DNA from: Alteromonas sp. a30
GTDB lineage: Bacteria > Pseudomonadota > Gammaproteobacteria > Enterobacterales > Alteromonadaceae
Direction: 5' to 3'
Assembly: GCF_026788005.1 (NCBI RefSeq)
Contig: NZ_JABEPE010000004.1
Location: forward strand, 186,001-250,000
DNA length: 64,000 bases
A program made the position numbers and the translations under genes. This document shows positions 46,221 to 55,271 of this stretch, in pieces (positions within the stretch are counted from its first letter, which is position 1; every line of letters starts with the position of its first letter). The notes under the pieces were generated by a model. It made no database searches. It saw nothing but the letters and a program-made list of their open reading frames with translations, and had not been told where the DNA came from.

Positions 46221-46840
46221 TGCAAACCCCTGTAGTCTATTTTGATTTCGACGGCACATTAACGACTGGCGACACGTTAATCCCTTTTTTACGTTACATT
46301 TCCACGCCGTTGAGCTTTTGGTTTAAAATGCTGCGCGCTAGCCCATACTTGCTTGCGTATAAGCTAAAAATCATGGCGAATGATGTAGCGAAGCAACATG
46401 TTTTACGAATCTTTTTGAAGGGTAAACAGCTAAGTGATCTGCAAAGTCAGGGAACAAGCTTCAACCAAGAGATTGTTGCTCGCATGCTACGTGCAGAAGG
46501 TATGGAAAAACTCAAGTGGCATATTGCGCAGGGACATCAGTGCATACTAGTTAGCGCCTCTCTGGATGTTTACCTAGCTGAATGGGCAAAAGAAAACGGG
46601 TTCACTGATTACCTTACCTCCAGTTTAATAACCACGCCTTCTGGGCAGGTTACAGGAGAGCTTTTTGGCGAAAACTGTTTTGGCACTGAAAAATGTCGTC
46701 GGATAGAAGAGTGGGAAAAACGCACTTCCCGAGCACCATCAAACCGATACGCCTACGGCGATACTGCTGGGGACTTACCTATGTTAAAAATGGCACATCA
46801 GGGCTTTTTATTGGGCAAGTCAGGATTTGAACGCATCTAA
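46220..46840 (+). CDS. HAD-IB family phosphatase
   Basis: A 206-aa protein with D9-F-D11-GT as the nucleophile and acid, a middle SAS motif (LVSASLDVYL), a conserved Lys further on, and the acidic motif GDTAGDLPML. The start overlaps the DprE2-like stop by one base (TAATG). In this operon it is the natural candidate for removing the 5-phosphate from polyprenylphosphoryl 5-phosphoribose. In mycobacteria that step is assigned to an unrelated PAP2-type protein. The substrate is inferred from context. Confidence 0.8.
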   Translation: MQTPVVYFDFDGTLTTGDTLIPFLRYISTPLSFWFKMLRASPYLLAYKLKIMANDVAKQHVLRIFLKGKQLSDLQSQGTSFNQEIVARMLRAEGMEKLKWHIAQGHQCILVSASLDVYLAEWAKENGFTDYLTSSLITTPSGQVTGELFGENCFGTEKCRRIEEWEKRTSRAPSNRYAYGDTAGDLPMLKMAHQGFLLGKSGFERI

Positions 46841-46889
46841 AACAAACGAATAAAGTGATATTAAAAGAGAAAGCCAAAGGAGCAATCAA

Positions 46890-48467
46890 GTGACATTAGA
46901 ATGGAATAGAAACCTCAAGCCTATTGGCTTTGCCCTAATATTCTTATGTATTGTTTTCGGCATTGAGGTTGCCGCAATTTTTGCTCTGAACCATGGCAAT
47001 TTCACCTTCTCTCTTGATGACCCATACATTCATCTAGCACTCGCAGAAAATATATTCAAAGGCCATTATGGCGTTAATTTAAGTGAGTTCTCGGCCCCTT
47101 CATCAAGTATTATTTGGCCTTTTATTCTTGCGCCTTTTGCCTCCTTATCTATTGCCCCTTATCTATTATTATTTATGAATGTTGTGGCGGCCTGTGCAAC
47201 ATTGGTACTCATATGGAGAACATGGTTTAAAAACACTGTCAGTGAAACGACAGGAAAACATTTGCCTATTCTAGTGCTACTTATCGCCTGCATTCCTGCA
47301 TTGAACTTAGTGGGCTTGGCCTTTACCGGAATGGAGCACTCTTACCAACTGTGGTTCTCTTTAATGATTGTCAGTGGCCTCATTTACGAAGTCCAAAATA
47401 AACGTGTTACGTGGTGGCTTATTGCCGCTATTATTTTAGCGCCCCTCATTCGATATGAGTGTTTAGCACTGTCTGGCCCAGCGCTGCTCTTTCTATTTCT
47501 CCGGGGTTATCGCCTCCAGTCAGTTTTTGCTGGGTTTATTATTGCCATCTCCGTTATTGGATTCGCCTTATTCTTGATGTCACTAGGCTTAAATCCATTT
47601 CCGACCTCCATTATGGCCAAGTCATCAGTTGTCTCTTCTGGCGGTGGGCTAGGCACATTAATCAGCAACCTCAATCGAAGCCTGTCAACTGATAGAGGGA
47701 TCTTGTTAGTTTTGGGAATGCTGTATTTTCTGTTTGTATCACTCGATAAGACGCGGGAAAACGGTGTCAGACTGTTATCCGCTACCTTGTTTTTGAGCTG
47801 CGGGTTACATGCCGTTGTCGGGCGCTATGGATGGTACGATCGCTATGAAATCTATATCTGGGCATCCATGCTTTTAACCATTGTTTTCCTCAATTTAGAA
47901 GCGCTAGATAAGTTAAGCAAAAAGTTAGGTAAGTTCTGGGCAACAACTTGGATAGGCTTCGGTACATTGACTATCTGCTCATCCTATATCTTAACGGGTT
48001 TAAGCACTCCCTTGGCTGCAAACAACATCTACGAGCAACAATACCAAATGCATCGATTTGTCAGTGAGTTTTATCAAGAGCCCGTTGCCGTCAATGATCT
48101 TGGTTATGTTGCTTATCATAACGACAAATATGTTCTCGATTTGTGGGGCTTAGCTTCTGTAGAAGCGCTTAAACTAAGACAAAGCCAGCAACAAGCCTCT
48201 TGGATGGCAGAAATAGCCAGTAAACGTCACGTTAAGCTAGTGATGCTTTATGAGGATTGGTTTCAGGATATTCCAACACAATGGAAAAAGCTGGGTGAAT
48301 TAACGTTAGGTGGACGTCGCGTTACCGTATCTCGCCCCAGCGTTGCTTTCTATATCACAGATTGCGAATTCGAAACCTCAGCCCAAAATGCGTTGACGGA
48401 ATATATCAAAACACTCCCCCCAAAAGTCTCTTTTACGTTAACTGAACCCCGATGTGAAGTGAGATGA
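46890..48467 (+). CDS. GT-C-type membrane glycosyltransferase, candidate arabinosyltransferase
   Basis: A 525-aa protein beginning at a GTG with an AAAGGAG site. It has about ten membrane segments, then a soluble domain of about 150 residues. Acidic residues D43-D44 in SLDDPYIHLALAENI follow the first membrane segment, the GT-C catalytic pattern with the DDxYI layout of prenyl-phosphate-sugar transferases such as AftB-like enzymes. It probably transfers the arabinose from the lipid donor to an acceptor in the periplasm. The acceptor is not indicated. It is 49 bp after the HAD gene. Confidence 0.7.
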   Translation: MTLEWNRNLKPIGFALIFLCIVFGIEVAAIFALNHGNFTFSLDDPYIHLALAENIFKGHYGVNLSEFSAPSSSIIWPFILAPFASLSIAPYLLLFMNVVAACATLVLIWRTWFKNTVSETTGKHLPILVLLIACIPALNLVGLAFTGMEHSYQLWFSLMIVSGLIYEVQNKRVTWWLIAAIILAPLIRYECLALSGPALLFLFLRGYRLQSVFAGFIIAISVIGFALFLMSLGLNPFPTSIMAKSSVVSSGGGLGTLISNLNRSLSTDRGILLVLGMLYFLFVSLDKTRENGVRLLSATLFLSCGLHAVVGRYGWYDRYEIYIWASMLLTIVFLNLEALDKLSKKLGKFWATTWIGFGTLTICSSYILTGLSTPLAANNIYEQQYQMHRFVSEFYQEPVAVNDLGYVAYHNDKYVLDLWGLASVEALKLRQSQQQASWMAEIASKRHVKLVMLYEDWFQDIPTQWKKLGELTLGGRRVTVSRPSVAFYITDCEFETSAQNALTEYIKTLPPKVSFTLTEPRCEVR

Positions 48468-48504
48468 CGCCCTAACAATATATAAACAGTAAAAAGAGAC
48501 AAGT

Positions 48505-49662
48505 ATGTTGCCCAGTTTTGAACGCTATCAGCAAGCAAGTAAATTAAGTTTATCTGTGTTCTTTGGCGGTATCATCGCGCTGTTGTTCGTGCGAGCAGAT
48601 AATTACGTTAGCGATTGGAAGTTCACACATTATCTATTTAATTATGAATATGGCTTCATTAAACGCGGGCTTGTTGGCGAGCTATTCGCTTTCTTTTCTC
48701 CAAACATTCACTTTCAATCCGTGGTCAGTTTTTCGTATTTGCTGGTAATTGCTTTATCTGTAGTATTGGTCGCCATGTGGAGCCAAGTATTTTTCAAAGA
48801 TCGAAGCAAGGCCGCTTTGTTGTTGGCTTTGATTGCCATTGTCAGTCCATTTACTATTCAACATTTGGTATACGACTTAGGCCGCTTTGATGCCATCACT
48901 GCACTGCTTGCTTTAGCAACAATCGGTGCCATTAAGAACACAAAAGGCCCTTCACAATTTCTTCTGGTTAACCTTCTGCTTTCTACCTCATTACTTGTGC
49001 ATGAAGCCGCTTTCTTTATGTTTTTCCCGCTGATCTTTGCCTACTGGTTATGGGTTGAGGAAAACAACGCCATCATCAGCAAAGTCGTTTCATTCATTTG
49101 GGTATTGGGTCTCACCTTCTATATCTCAACACAAGGTTTAATGACTCAACTATCACTCTCTGAACATCTGGCCATTTTACAAAAAACCTATGGTAATAGC
49201 GTTGTCGAGTCTTCGCTTAAGGTGTTGTACAAAGGGGGATTAATAGAAAATATTAAAATGACGTTAGCCAATACAGTGAGACCTTGGAACCTTATTCATC
49301 ACGGTATTATGTTTGTATTGTTAGCGCCACAATTCTATTTACTCTTTAAGATCATTAAAGAAAATAAGAATAAATTGAGCATTAATGCCAATCTGCTGTT
49401 ACTTGCTTCTCTTTCGCCCCTTGCTCTGTATCCGCTTGGGCATGATCATTTTCGTTGGTGGTCGTTGGCAATCACCAATGTCTTTGTTGTACTTTTCCTC
49501 TTGATGCAACAGCCTCAATTTAAAGAACAAACACTCAGCATTATTTCAAAGCATTCAAGGCTTGTGTATTTCATTATTGTTTCCAGCGTAGTGCTTGGTC
49601 CAATAGGTATTACGAGTAGCTTTGACAGTGTCGTGGATATGGGGCGCTGGCTGTTAAAATAA
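48505..49662 (+). CDS. Polytopic membrane protein of unknown function
   Basis: A 385-aa protein with about ten membrane segments. Residues near 45-60 (FNYEYGFIKRGLVGEL) and 118-128 (HLVYDLGRFD) are short conserved-looking loops. This layout is seen in polymer-related membrane proteins, but no family was identified. It is the last gene of the arabinose cluster, 37 bp after the GT-C gene, and may be a second transferase or an assembly protein. Confidence 0.65.
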   Translation: MLPSFERYQQASKLSLSVFFGGIIALLFVRADNYVSDWKFTHYLFNYEYGFIKRGLVGELFAFFSPNIHFQSVVSFSYLLVIALSVVLVAMWSQVFFKDRSKAALLLALIAIVSPFTIQHLVYDLGRFDAITALLALATIGAIKNTKGPSQFLLVNLLLSTSLLVHEAAFFMFFPLIFAYWLWVEENNAIISKVVSFIWVLGLTFYISTQGLMTQLSLSEHLAILQKTYGNSVVESSLKVLYKGGLIENIKMTLANTVRPWNLIHHGIMFVLLAPQFYLLFKIIKENKNKLSINANLLLLASLSPLALYPLGHDHFRWWSLAITNVFVVLFLLMQQPQFKEQTLSIISKHSRLVYFIIVSSVVLGPIGITSSFDSVVDMGRWLLK

Positions 49663-49679
49663 GGTGTGTGCGATAGCTA

Positions 49680-49713
49680 AAAAGGCAACTTATCTTGAGA
49701 TGAGTAGCCTTTT
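49680..49713. terminator. Bidirectional terminator between convergent genes
   Basis: AAAAGGC (49680-49686) pairs with GCCTTTT (49707-49713). An inner stem is formed by CTTATC and GATGAG around TTGA. A and T runs at both ends suit termination of both the arabinose cluster and the MarR gene. Confidence 0.75.
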
Positions 49714-49726
49714 CGTAAAGATTCCA

Positions 49727-50212
49727 TTAACTCTCTGGTTTAGTATCAATTAACTCGCCGACTTCAAGGAAAGGTGATACATCGATGTTTTCGGCATCCA
49801 TCATGTGCGCTAAGCGCTGCATCGTGGCAACCATCTGACTTTGTTCCCACTCTTCGAGTTTAGAGAACCGGTTGGTGAAGTGCTCCTGAAATGGCATAGG
49901 CGCAGTTTGCAACATTTCTTGGCCTTGGTCAGTGAGAAAGACGCCAACACGACGCTTATCCTCTGTACTTCTGATCCTTTGAACAACATTGCGCGCTTCA
50001 AGTCTATCGAGAATGTTAGTAACCGTTGCTGGGCTCAAATTTATATTGTTCGCAATTTGACGAACCATGACCCCCGGTTCTTGCCCAACAAAACGCAACA
50101 CAAGCAACTGCGGGCCAGTTAAACCAATACTTTTGTTCAATTGTTTAGAACGTAAGTCGATTGCCCGAATAACGCGACGCAATGCAATCAACAACTCTTC
50201 ATCTTTATGCAT
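49727..50212 (-). CDS. MarR-family transcriptional regulator
   Basis: A 161-aa protein from the ATG at 50212; a TTG at 50248 would add 12 residues. The winged helix is clear: QLLVLRFVGQEPGVMVRQIANNINLSPATV in two parts, then the wing with STEDKRRVGVFLT. It lies 36 bp after the BCCT transporter stop on the same strand, so it is probably co-transcribed and may control it. MarR regulators usually bind small ligands; the ligand is unknown. A second winged-helix oligomer contact is likely at the C-terminus. Confidence 0.88.
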   Translation of the reverse strand: MHKDEELLIALRRVIRAIDLRSKQLNKSIGLTGPQLLVLRFVGQEPGVMVRQIANNINLSPATVTNILDRLEARNVVQRIRSTEDKRRVGVFLTDQGQEMLQTAPMPFQEHFTNRFSKLEEWEQSQMVATMQRLAHMMDAENIDVSPFLEVGELIDTKPES

Positions 50213-50248
50213 AAAAAACTCTTTGTTTTGAGCTAAGGTCAGCTCCAA

Positions 50249-52219
50249 TTACCGCAACAAATGTAGGAAGTGCATATGTTTATGATACTGATCAATGACA
50301 TCATTAATAACTGCCAACTTCGACCATCCCATAATATCGTAGTCTTGCCCGCCTTCCTGGAGGTGCACTTCGGCGCGATAATATGATTGTTCATCATCAG
50401 TGTCTATGTCATCTTGCTCAGGTGCTGCAAATTCAGGTTGAATATGCTTGCGACGATGCACCCCATAGACAAAGTCATGCTCATCTCCCATACGCACAAT
50501 CAACTCAACACCTCTATCAACTCGCTTAACCTCCGACTCGATTTGATTTTGGCTAAACTCGTCAACAACTGAATTCAAAGCCGGTGTTACGATCTTTTCG
50601 ATATACCGCTCAACTGAGCTTCTATTAGGGAAATCAACGATATTTTGCAACCGTTCACGCCAACCTTCAGAATGGACTGTGGGGTGCATTGGCACCGCAT
50701 TCATTTGTAAGCTTTCTCTCTTGTATCCTTCCACCCTCAAGGCTTTAATTAACCCAAATAAGGCAATCAGTAAGATAATGGCAAAAGGCAACGCGGAAGC
50801 AATCGTCATGGTTTGCAACGCATTTAGTCCTCCTGCGGTCATCAAAATAATCGCCACTACGCCGACAGCAACGGCCCAATAAATCCGCTGCCAAAGGGGG
50901 GTGTTGTTATGGCCGTTTGAGCACAACATATCAACGACCATGGCGCCAGAATCACATGAAGTCACAAAGAAAATGACTACCATCGCCACGGCAATACCAG
51001 ACAACACTTGTGAAAATGGGAAATGTTCGAGGAACACAAACAACGCGACCGATGTATTATCATTCACCATACTCGCTAAGTTTGTTTGGTCCTGATTGAG
51101 CACCAAATCAATAGCGGAGTTACCGAAAACGGTCATCCAAAACAGCGTAAATGCAGAAGGAATTAGCAATACGCCTAACACAAATTCGCGAATGGTGCGC
51201 CCTCTAGAGATACGCGCAATAAACAAGCCAACAAAAGGCGCCCATGCGATCCACCAGCCCCAATAGAAAATAGTCCAACCACCAATCCAATCCGTTTTCT
51301 CATACGCAAATAAATTGAATGTGTTACGGACAATATCGGATAAATACGCCCCCGTATTCTGCAAGTAGGCTTTCAGGAGGAAAACGGTTGGTCCAAGCAC
51401 CAAAATAAACACAAGCAAAGCCACTGCTAGAATCATATTTGCTTCGGATAAACGACGGATGCCTTTATCTAAGCCCGACATAACCGACACCACCGCAATC
51501 GCAATCACACCAATCATTAATAAAACTTGATTAGTGTTGTTCACTTCAATGGCAAATAAGTGCGCTAATCCCGAATTAATTTGCGATGCCCCAATCCCCA
51601 AAGACGTTGCCACACCAAAGATGGTGGACGTAACAGCGAAAATATCCACGGCATGACCAATCCAGCCATAAATTCTATCGCCAATGAGTGGGTATAGAGC
51701 AGAACGGAGCGTTAACGGCAACCCATGTCTAAAGCAAAAATACGCCATGACCAACGCAACTACTGCGTAAATAGCCCAAGCATGAAAGCCCCAATGGAAG
51801 AATGTTGTTTTAAGCGCCTCCCTTGCGGCATCTAACGTTTGAGGGTCGGCCGATGGCGGAGTGAGAAAATGCATTAACGGTTCTGCCACACCAAAGAACA
51901 TCAAACCGATGCCCATGCCAGCAGCAAACAACATAGAAAGCCAAGTCAGCAAGGAATAATCAGGTGTAGCATGATCAGGCCCTAACCGCACCTCGCCATA
52001 TTTTGAAAACCCAAGGTACACAACAAACAACAAGATAACGGCAACACTCAATACATAGAACCAACTTCCGTTTGTTACAATTAGTTCTTGCGCTTGATTA
52101 AAGATGGATTCGGCTAAACTCGGCATAAAAAAAGCAAAAGCGAGTAAAAGCGCAATGAGAATGGAAGATGGATAAAAAACGCGAGGATTTAATGATTGAA
52201 CCGTATTATTCGTCTGCAC
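50249..52219 (-). CDS. betT: BCCT-family transporter (BetT-like)
   Basis: A 656-aa protein close to the 677 aa of E. coli BetT. It has twelve membrane segments, the family signature IFYWGWWIAWAPFVG and the GMGIGLMFFGVAEPL segment. A soluble C-terminal domain of about 150 residues follows, as in choline-type BetT. It should import choline, betaine or a related trimethylammonium compound with sodium or protons. The exact substrate is unproven. Betaine synthesis genes and BetI are not in the window; instead a MarR gene follows. Confidence 0.85.
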   Translation of the reverse strand: MQTNNTVQSLNPRVFYPSSILIALLLAFAFFMPSLAESIFNQAQELIVTNGSWFYVLSVAVILLFVVYLGFSKYGEVRLGPDHATPDYSLLTWLSMLFAAGMGIGLMFFGVAEPLMHFLTPPSADPQTLDAAREALKTTFFHWGFHAWAIYAVVALVMAYFCFRHGLPLTLRSALYPLIGDRIYGWIGHAVDIFAVTSTIFGVATSLGIGASQINSGLAHLFAIEVNNTNQVLLMIGVIAIAVVSVMSGLDKGIRRLSEANMILAVALLVFILVLGPTVFLLKAYLQNTGAYLSDIVRNTFNLFAYEKTDWIGGWTIFYWGWWIAWAPFVGLFIARISRGRTIREFVLGVLLIPSAFTLFWMTVFGNSAIDLVLNQDQTNLASMVNDNTSVALFVFLEHFPFSQVLSGIAVAMVVIFFVTSCDSGAMVVDMLCSNGHNNTPLWQRIYWAVAVGVVAIILMTAGGLNALQTMTIASALPFAIILLIALFGLIKALRVEGYKRESLQMNAVPMHPTVHSEGWRERLQNIVDFPNRSSVERYIEKIVTPALNSVVDEFSQNQIESEVKRVDRGVELIVRMGDEHDFVYGVHRRKHIQPEFAAPEQDDIDTDDEQSYYRAEVHLQEGGQDYDIMGWSKLAVINDVIDQYHKHMHFLHLLR

Positions 52220-52530
52220 AACTGAGCCTTAAGTTAGAAAAAATCATATTGCATTCTCATCAATAGCAAACTACCAGATGGGTGCTTTTTAAACCAGAAA
52301 TAAACACTACACTAATATTTCGAATACAAATCTTAATTTGCAAACAACCCCCCATTTAATTGGGACAATCCTTTTAGATTTGGGTTTCATGCTAAATTTA
52401 ACCGAATCATTATAGTTCGAGTTGAATCAAATTTGAACTTTCTTCTCGTTGCTATATGATCTAACAAAAAATATTTAGCTCAACATTTTTAATTTCTGAA
52501 CATTTTTGGATCACATAGGCAATTAGTATC
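52220..52530. other. Divergent intergenic region
   Basis: About 310 bp, AT-rich, between the BetT-like gene (minus) and a TonB receptor (plus). It contains the imperfect palindrome at 52414-52439; nothing else was recognised. Confidence 0.45.
52414..52439. promoter_or_regulatory. Candidate operator upstream of the TonB receptor
   Basis: A 26-bp imperfect palindrome with AGTTC and GAACT as outer arms; 9 of 13 pairs match exactly. It lies about 90 bp before the receptor start and 195 bp from the BetT-like start. Pattern only; no regulator is assigned. Confidence 0.3.
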
Positions 52531-55173
52531 ATGAGAAAAACCAAACTCAGTTGCGCGATAGTTGCAGCACTGACGGCTGGCTACCTACATGCAGATGAAG
52601 GCGGCAAAGCCAAAATTGAAACAATAGAAGTAACAGCAACAAAACGCACACAATCCATTCAGGATGTCCCCGTTTCTGTTACCGCTCTTAACGGAGAAGC
52701 ACTTGAAAACCTCGGTGTAGATAACTTTCAAGACTACGTAGAGTTTCTACCCAATGTGGTTTTCCAAGGTACTGGCCCTGGACAAAATGAAATCTACATT
52801 CGTGGTGCAGCAACCACTCAAAGTAACATCGCCCTCTCTTCCGTTCAGGCACTGCAACCTTCTGTCGCCTTTTACCTTGATGAGCAACCCGTCTCCATGT
52901 CAGGCAGAAACCTTGATGTGTACGCAACCGATGTTCAACGTGTAGAGGTACTTCCCGGACCACAAGGCACTCTTTTCGGCGCTAGCTCTCAGGCAGGCAC
53001 CGTCAGAATGATCACCAACAAACCAGATCATAGTGGTTTTAGTGCAGGGTTTGATACTAACTTAGGCTTCACTCGAGGCGGAGAAATGAGTAACTCCGTT
53101 GAAGCATACGTTAATGCCGCGTTAACTGACGATGTTGCTGTGCGCTTGGCGGTATACAACGACGATCAAGGTGGGTGGATCGATAACACTCTAAATGTGC
53201 CCGGTGAAGGCGGCTACATTGGTAGCGCTCTCGTCATTGACCGCATTTCAGGTGGCCCACTGTCTGACCCTGAAAACACGCCAGTTGACTCTCCAGTTAA
53301 CGCATCTTTGGTAGAAGAAGACTTTAACGACGCAAGTTACACAGGCGCTCGCTTAGGCTTGTCGTATCACATCAATGAAGACTGGTCTTTACTGGTTCAA
53401 CATACCGAACAAGCTTTAGAAACTGAGGGCGTATTCGCTTACGATCCAACATTAGAAGGTCGTAGCTCAACAAACCGCTTTGTTCCTGAAGAAAACAACG
53501 ACGATTTCGGCCTTACCACTTGGACGCTCGAAGGGCGTTTGAAGCAATTAGAAATCGTTTATACCGGCGGTTATCTTGATAGAGAAATTGATTCTTTAGT
53601 TGATTACACAGGCTACACCAACGGTGGTCTATTCGCAGCGTACTACGTGTGTAACCACTATGAAGCTGAAACACCAGCCGATGAACGTTGTCTGGACCCA
53701 ACTAAATACTATAAAGAAGAAACCAGTAGCACTCGTTTAACCCACGAACTACGCGTAAACACACCTGCTGAGAACCGCTGGCGTATTACCGCAGGTGTTT
53801 TCTTCGATGAACAAGACATCGATACCATTGGTCGTTTCCAACTAGGTAACACCGACTTAAGCTTCTTCTCTGATTTACAACGCACATTAGTGGGTACCGA
53901 CGGAATCAATAGCGATGGCGGCCCATTTGAGTCAGACGTTAGCTTCGTTAACGACGTTAAACATGGCGCAGATCAAATTGCCGTATTCGGTCAGTTAGAA
54001 TACGACATTACCGATACAGTGACCGCTAGCTTTGGCGCACGTTGGTACGAAATTGAAGACTCCTACAAAGGTTCAACAACGACTGTAGATGTATCACGTC
54101 GTCTGCGCGCGTTCGCGACACTCGACCCCGAAGAACTTATTGCCGTAGGCGAAGATCCAGAAGCCATTATGGCGGCGGTAGAAAGCGGTCAACTTCAAGT
54201 CGACTTATTGAATGATGACGGCACGTTAACGGTAGATGACACCATTATCAAAGCTTCTCTTGACTGGAAAGTAACCGATGACATCCTACTTTTCGCTAGC
54301 TATTCAGAAGGTTTCCGTCCCCCCGTTACCAACCGTGTAGGTGGTGGATTAGCCACCAATCAAAGTGGTGCCTTTGAAGGCTTCCGTATTCCGGTGTACT
54401 CACTTACCGATACATTAGAAAACTACGAGCTTGGCCTAAAAGGTGACTTCCTTGACGGCATTCTTCGCGTTAACGCCACGGCTTACTATTCAGAAATCGA
54501 AGATCTGCAAACATCTCGTTTTGACCCAACCAATATCAGTTTCTTAGTTTTCACCGACAACGTTGGTGATGCCGAGATTAAAGGGTTAGACGCAGACATC
54601 ACATGGTTAGCAACAGATAACCTAGTGATTGATGCATCATTCAGTTTCCTAGATACCGAGCTAACTCGTATCAATACTGAACTTGATGGTATTGCAGCTG
54701 GCGTAGGTGCAGAACTTCCTTATTCTGCGGATTTCTCTGGCAACATTCGAGCACGTTACTACTACGAACTTGAGAATGGCTTCACTGGCTATGTAAATGC
54801 GTCTATTTCCTACACAGGAGACAGACTAGCAGGCATGAATATGGATGCTTACGTACTTGAAGACACAACTCGCTTAGTGTTTGGCACTGGCAGCGGGTTA
54901 AGTATTCAAGATGAAGCAGCGGTATATCAAGGCGTTACTTATACCGATAGTAACGGCGAAGTCTTCCGTGGTGGTCGCTATGTTCAAGAAGGCTACGCGA
55001 TTGGTAACTTAGCCTTTGGTATTTCTGGGGACGAATGGAAAGCGGAGCTTTACATTGATAACGTCACCGACAGAAATGCTATCTTGTACATAGACACACA
55101 ACAATTTACACCTAAAGTTGTGACAAACCGTCCACGTACTGTTGGCGTTAGATTCTCTTACGACTTCTACTAA
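52531..55173 (+). CDS. TonB-dependent outer-membrane receptor
   Basis: An 880-aa protein with a signal peptide (residues 1-21). A TonB-box-like segment (ETIEVTATKRTQS) is followed by a plug domain at about 40-160 with DVQRVEVLPGPQGTLFGASS. The barrel ends in the aromatic terminus RFSYDFY. The plug is of the type seen in receptors of marine bacteria described as pesticin/sterol/FyuA-like; the substrate is unknown. It is followed 98 bp later by a TPR-sulfotransferase with a terminator between. Confidence 0.92.
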   Translation: MRKTKLSCAIVAALTAGYLHADEGGKAKIETIEVTATKRTQSIQDVPVSVTALNGEALENLGVDNFQDYVEFLPNVVFQGTGPGQNEIYIRGAATTQSNIALSSVQALQPSVAFYLDEQPVSMSGRNLDVYATDVQRVEVLPGPQGTLFGASSQAGTVRMITNKPDHSGFSAGFDTNLGFTRGGEMSNSVEAYVNAALTDDVAVRLAVYNDDQGGWIDNTLNVPGEGGYIGSALVIDRISGGPLSDPENTPVDSPVNASLVEEDFNDASYTGARLGLSYHINEDWSLLVQHTEQALETEGVFAYDPTLEGRSSTNRFVPEENNDDFGLTTWTLEGRLKQLEIVYTGGYLDREIDSLVDYTGYTNGGLFAAYYVCNHYEAETPADERCLDPTKYYKEETSSTRLTHELRVNTPAENRWRITAGVFFDEQDIDTIGRFQLGNTDLSFFSDLQRTLVGTDGINSDGGPFESDVSFVNDVKHGADQIAVFGQLEYDITDTVTASFGARWYEIEDSYKGSTTTVDVSRRLRAFATLDPEELIAVGEDPEAIMAAVESGQLQVDLLNDDGTLTVDDTIIKASLDWKVTDDILLFASYSEGFRPPVTNRVGGGLATNQSGAFEGFRIPVYSLTDTLENYELGLKGDFLDGILRVNATAYYSEIEDLQTSRFDPTNISFLVFTDNVGDAEIKGLDADITWLATDNLVIDASFSFLDTELTRINTELDGIAAGVGAELPYSADFSGNIRARYYYELENGFTGYVNASISYTGDRLAGMNMDAYVLEDTTRLVFGTGSGLSIQDEAAVYQGVTYTDSNGEVFRGGRYVQEGYAIGNLAFGISGDEWKAELYIDNVTDRNAILYIDTQQFTPKVVTNRPRTVGVRFSYDFY

Positions 55174-55181
55174 CGTTAACA

Positions 55182-55217
55182 CGATAAGCAGGTTTCCCAC
55201 CTGCTTATCGCTTTTTT
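55182..55217 (+). terminator. Rho-independent terminator after the TonB receptor
   Basis: CGATAAGCAGGT (55182-55193) pairs with ACCTGCTTATCG (55199-55210) around a 5-nt loop and is followed by CTTTTTT. Strong terminator 8 bp past the stop. Confidence 0.9.
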
Positions 55218-55271
55218 CCGTCAGCAAAAACTGGCACATTACAGCTAATCTTTTCCTTCGTCTTTGAAACC

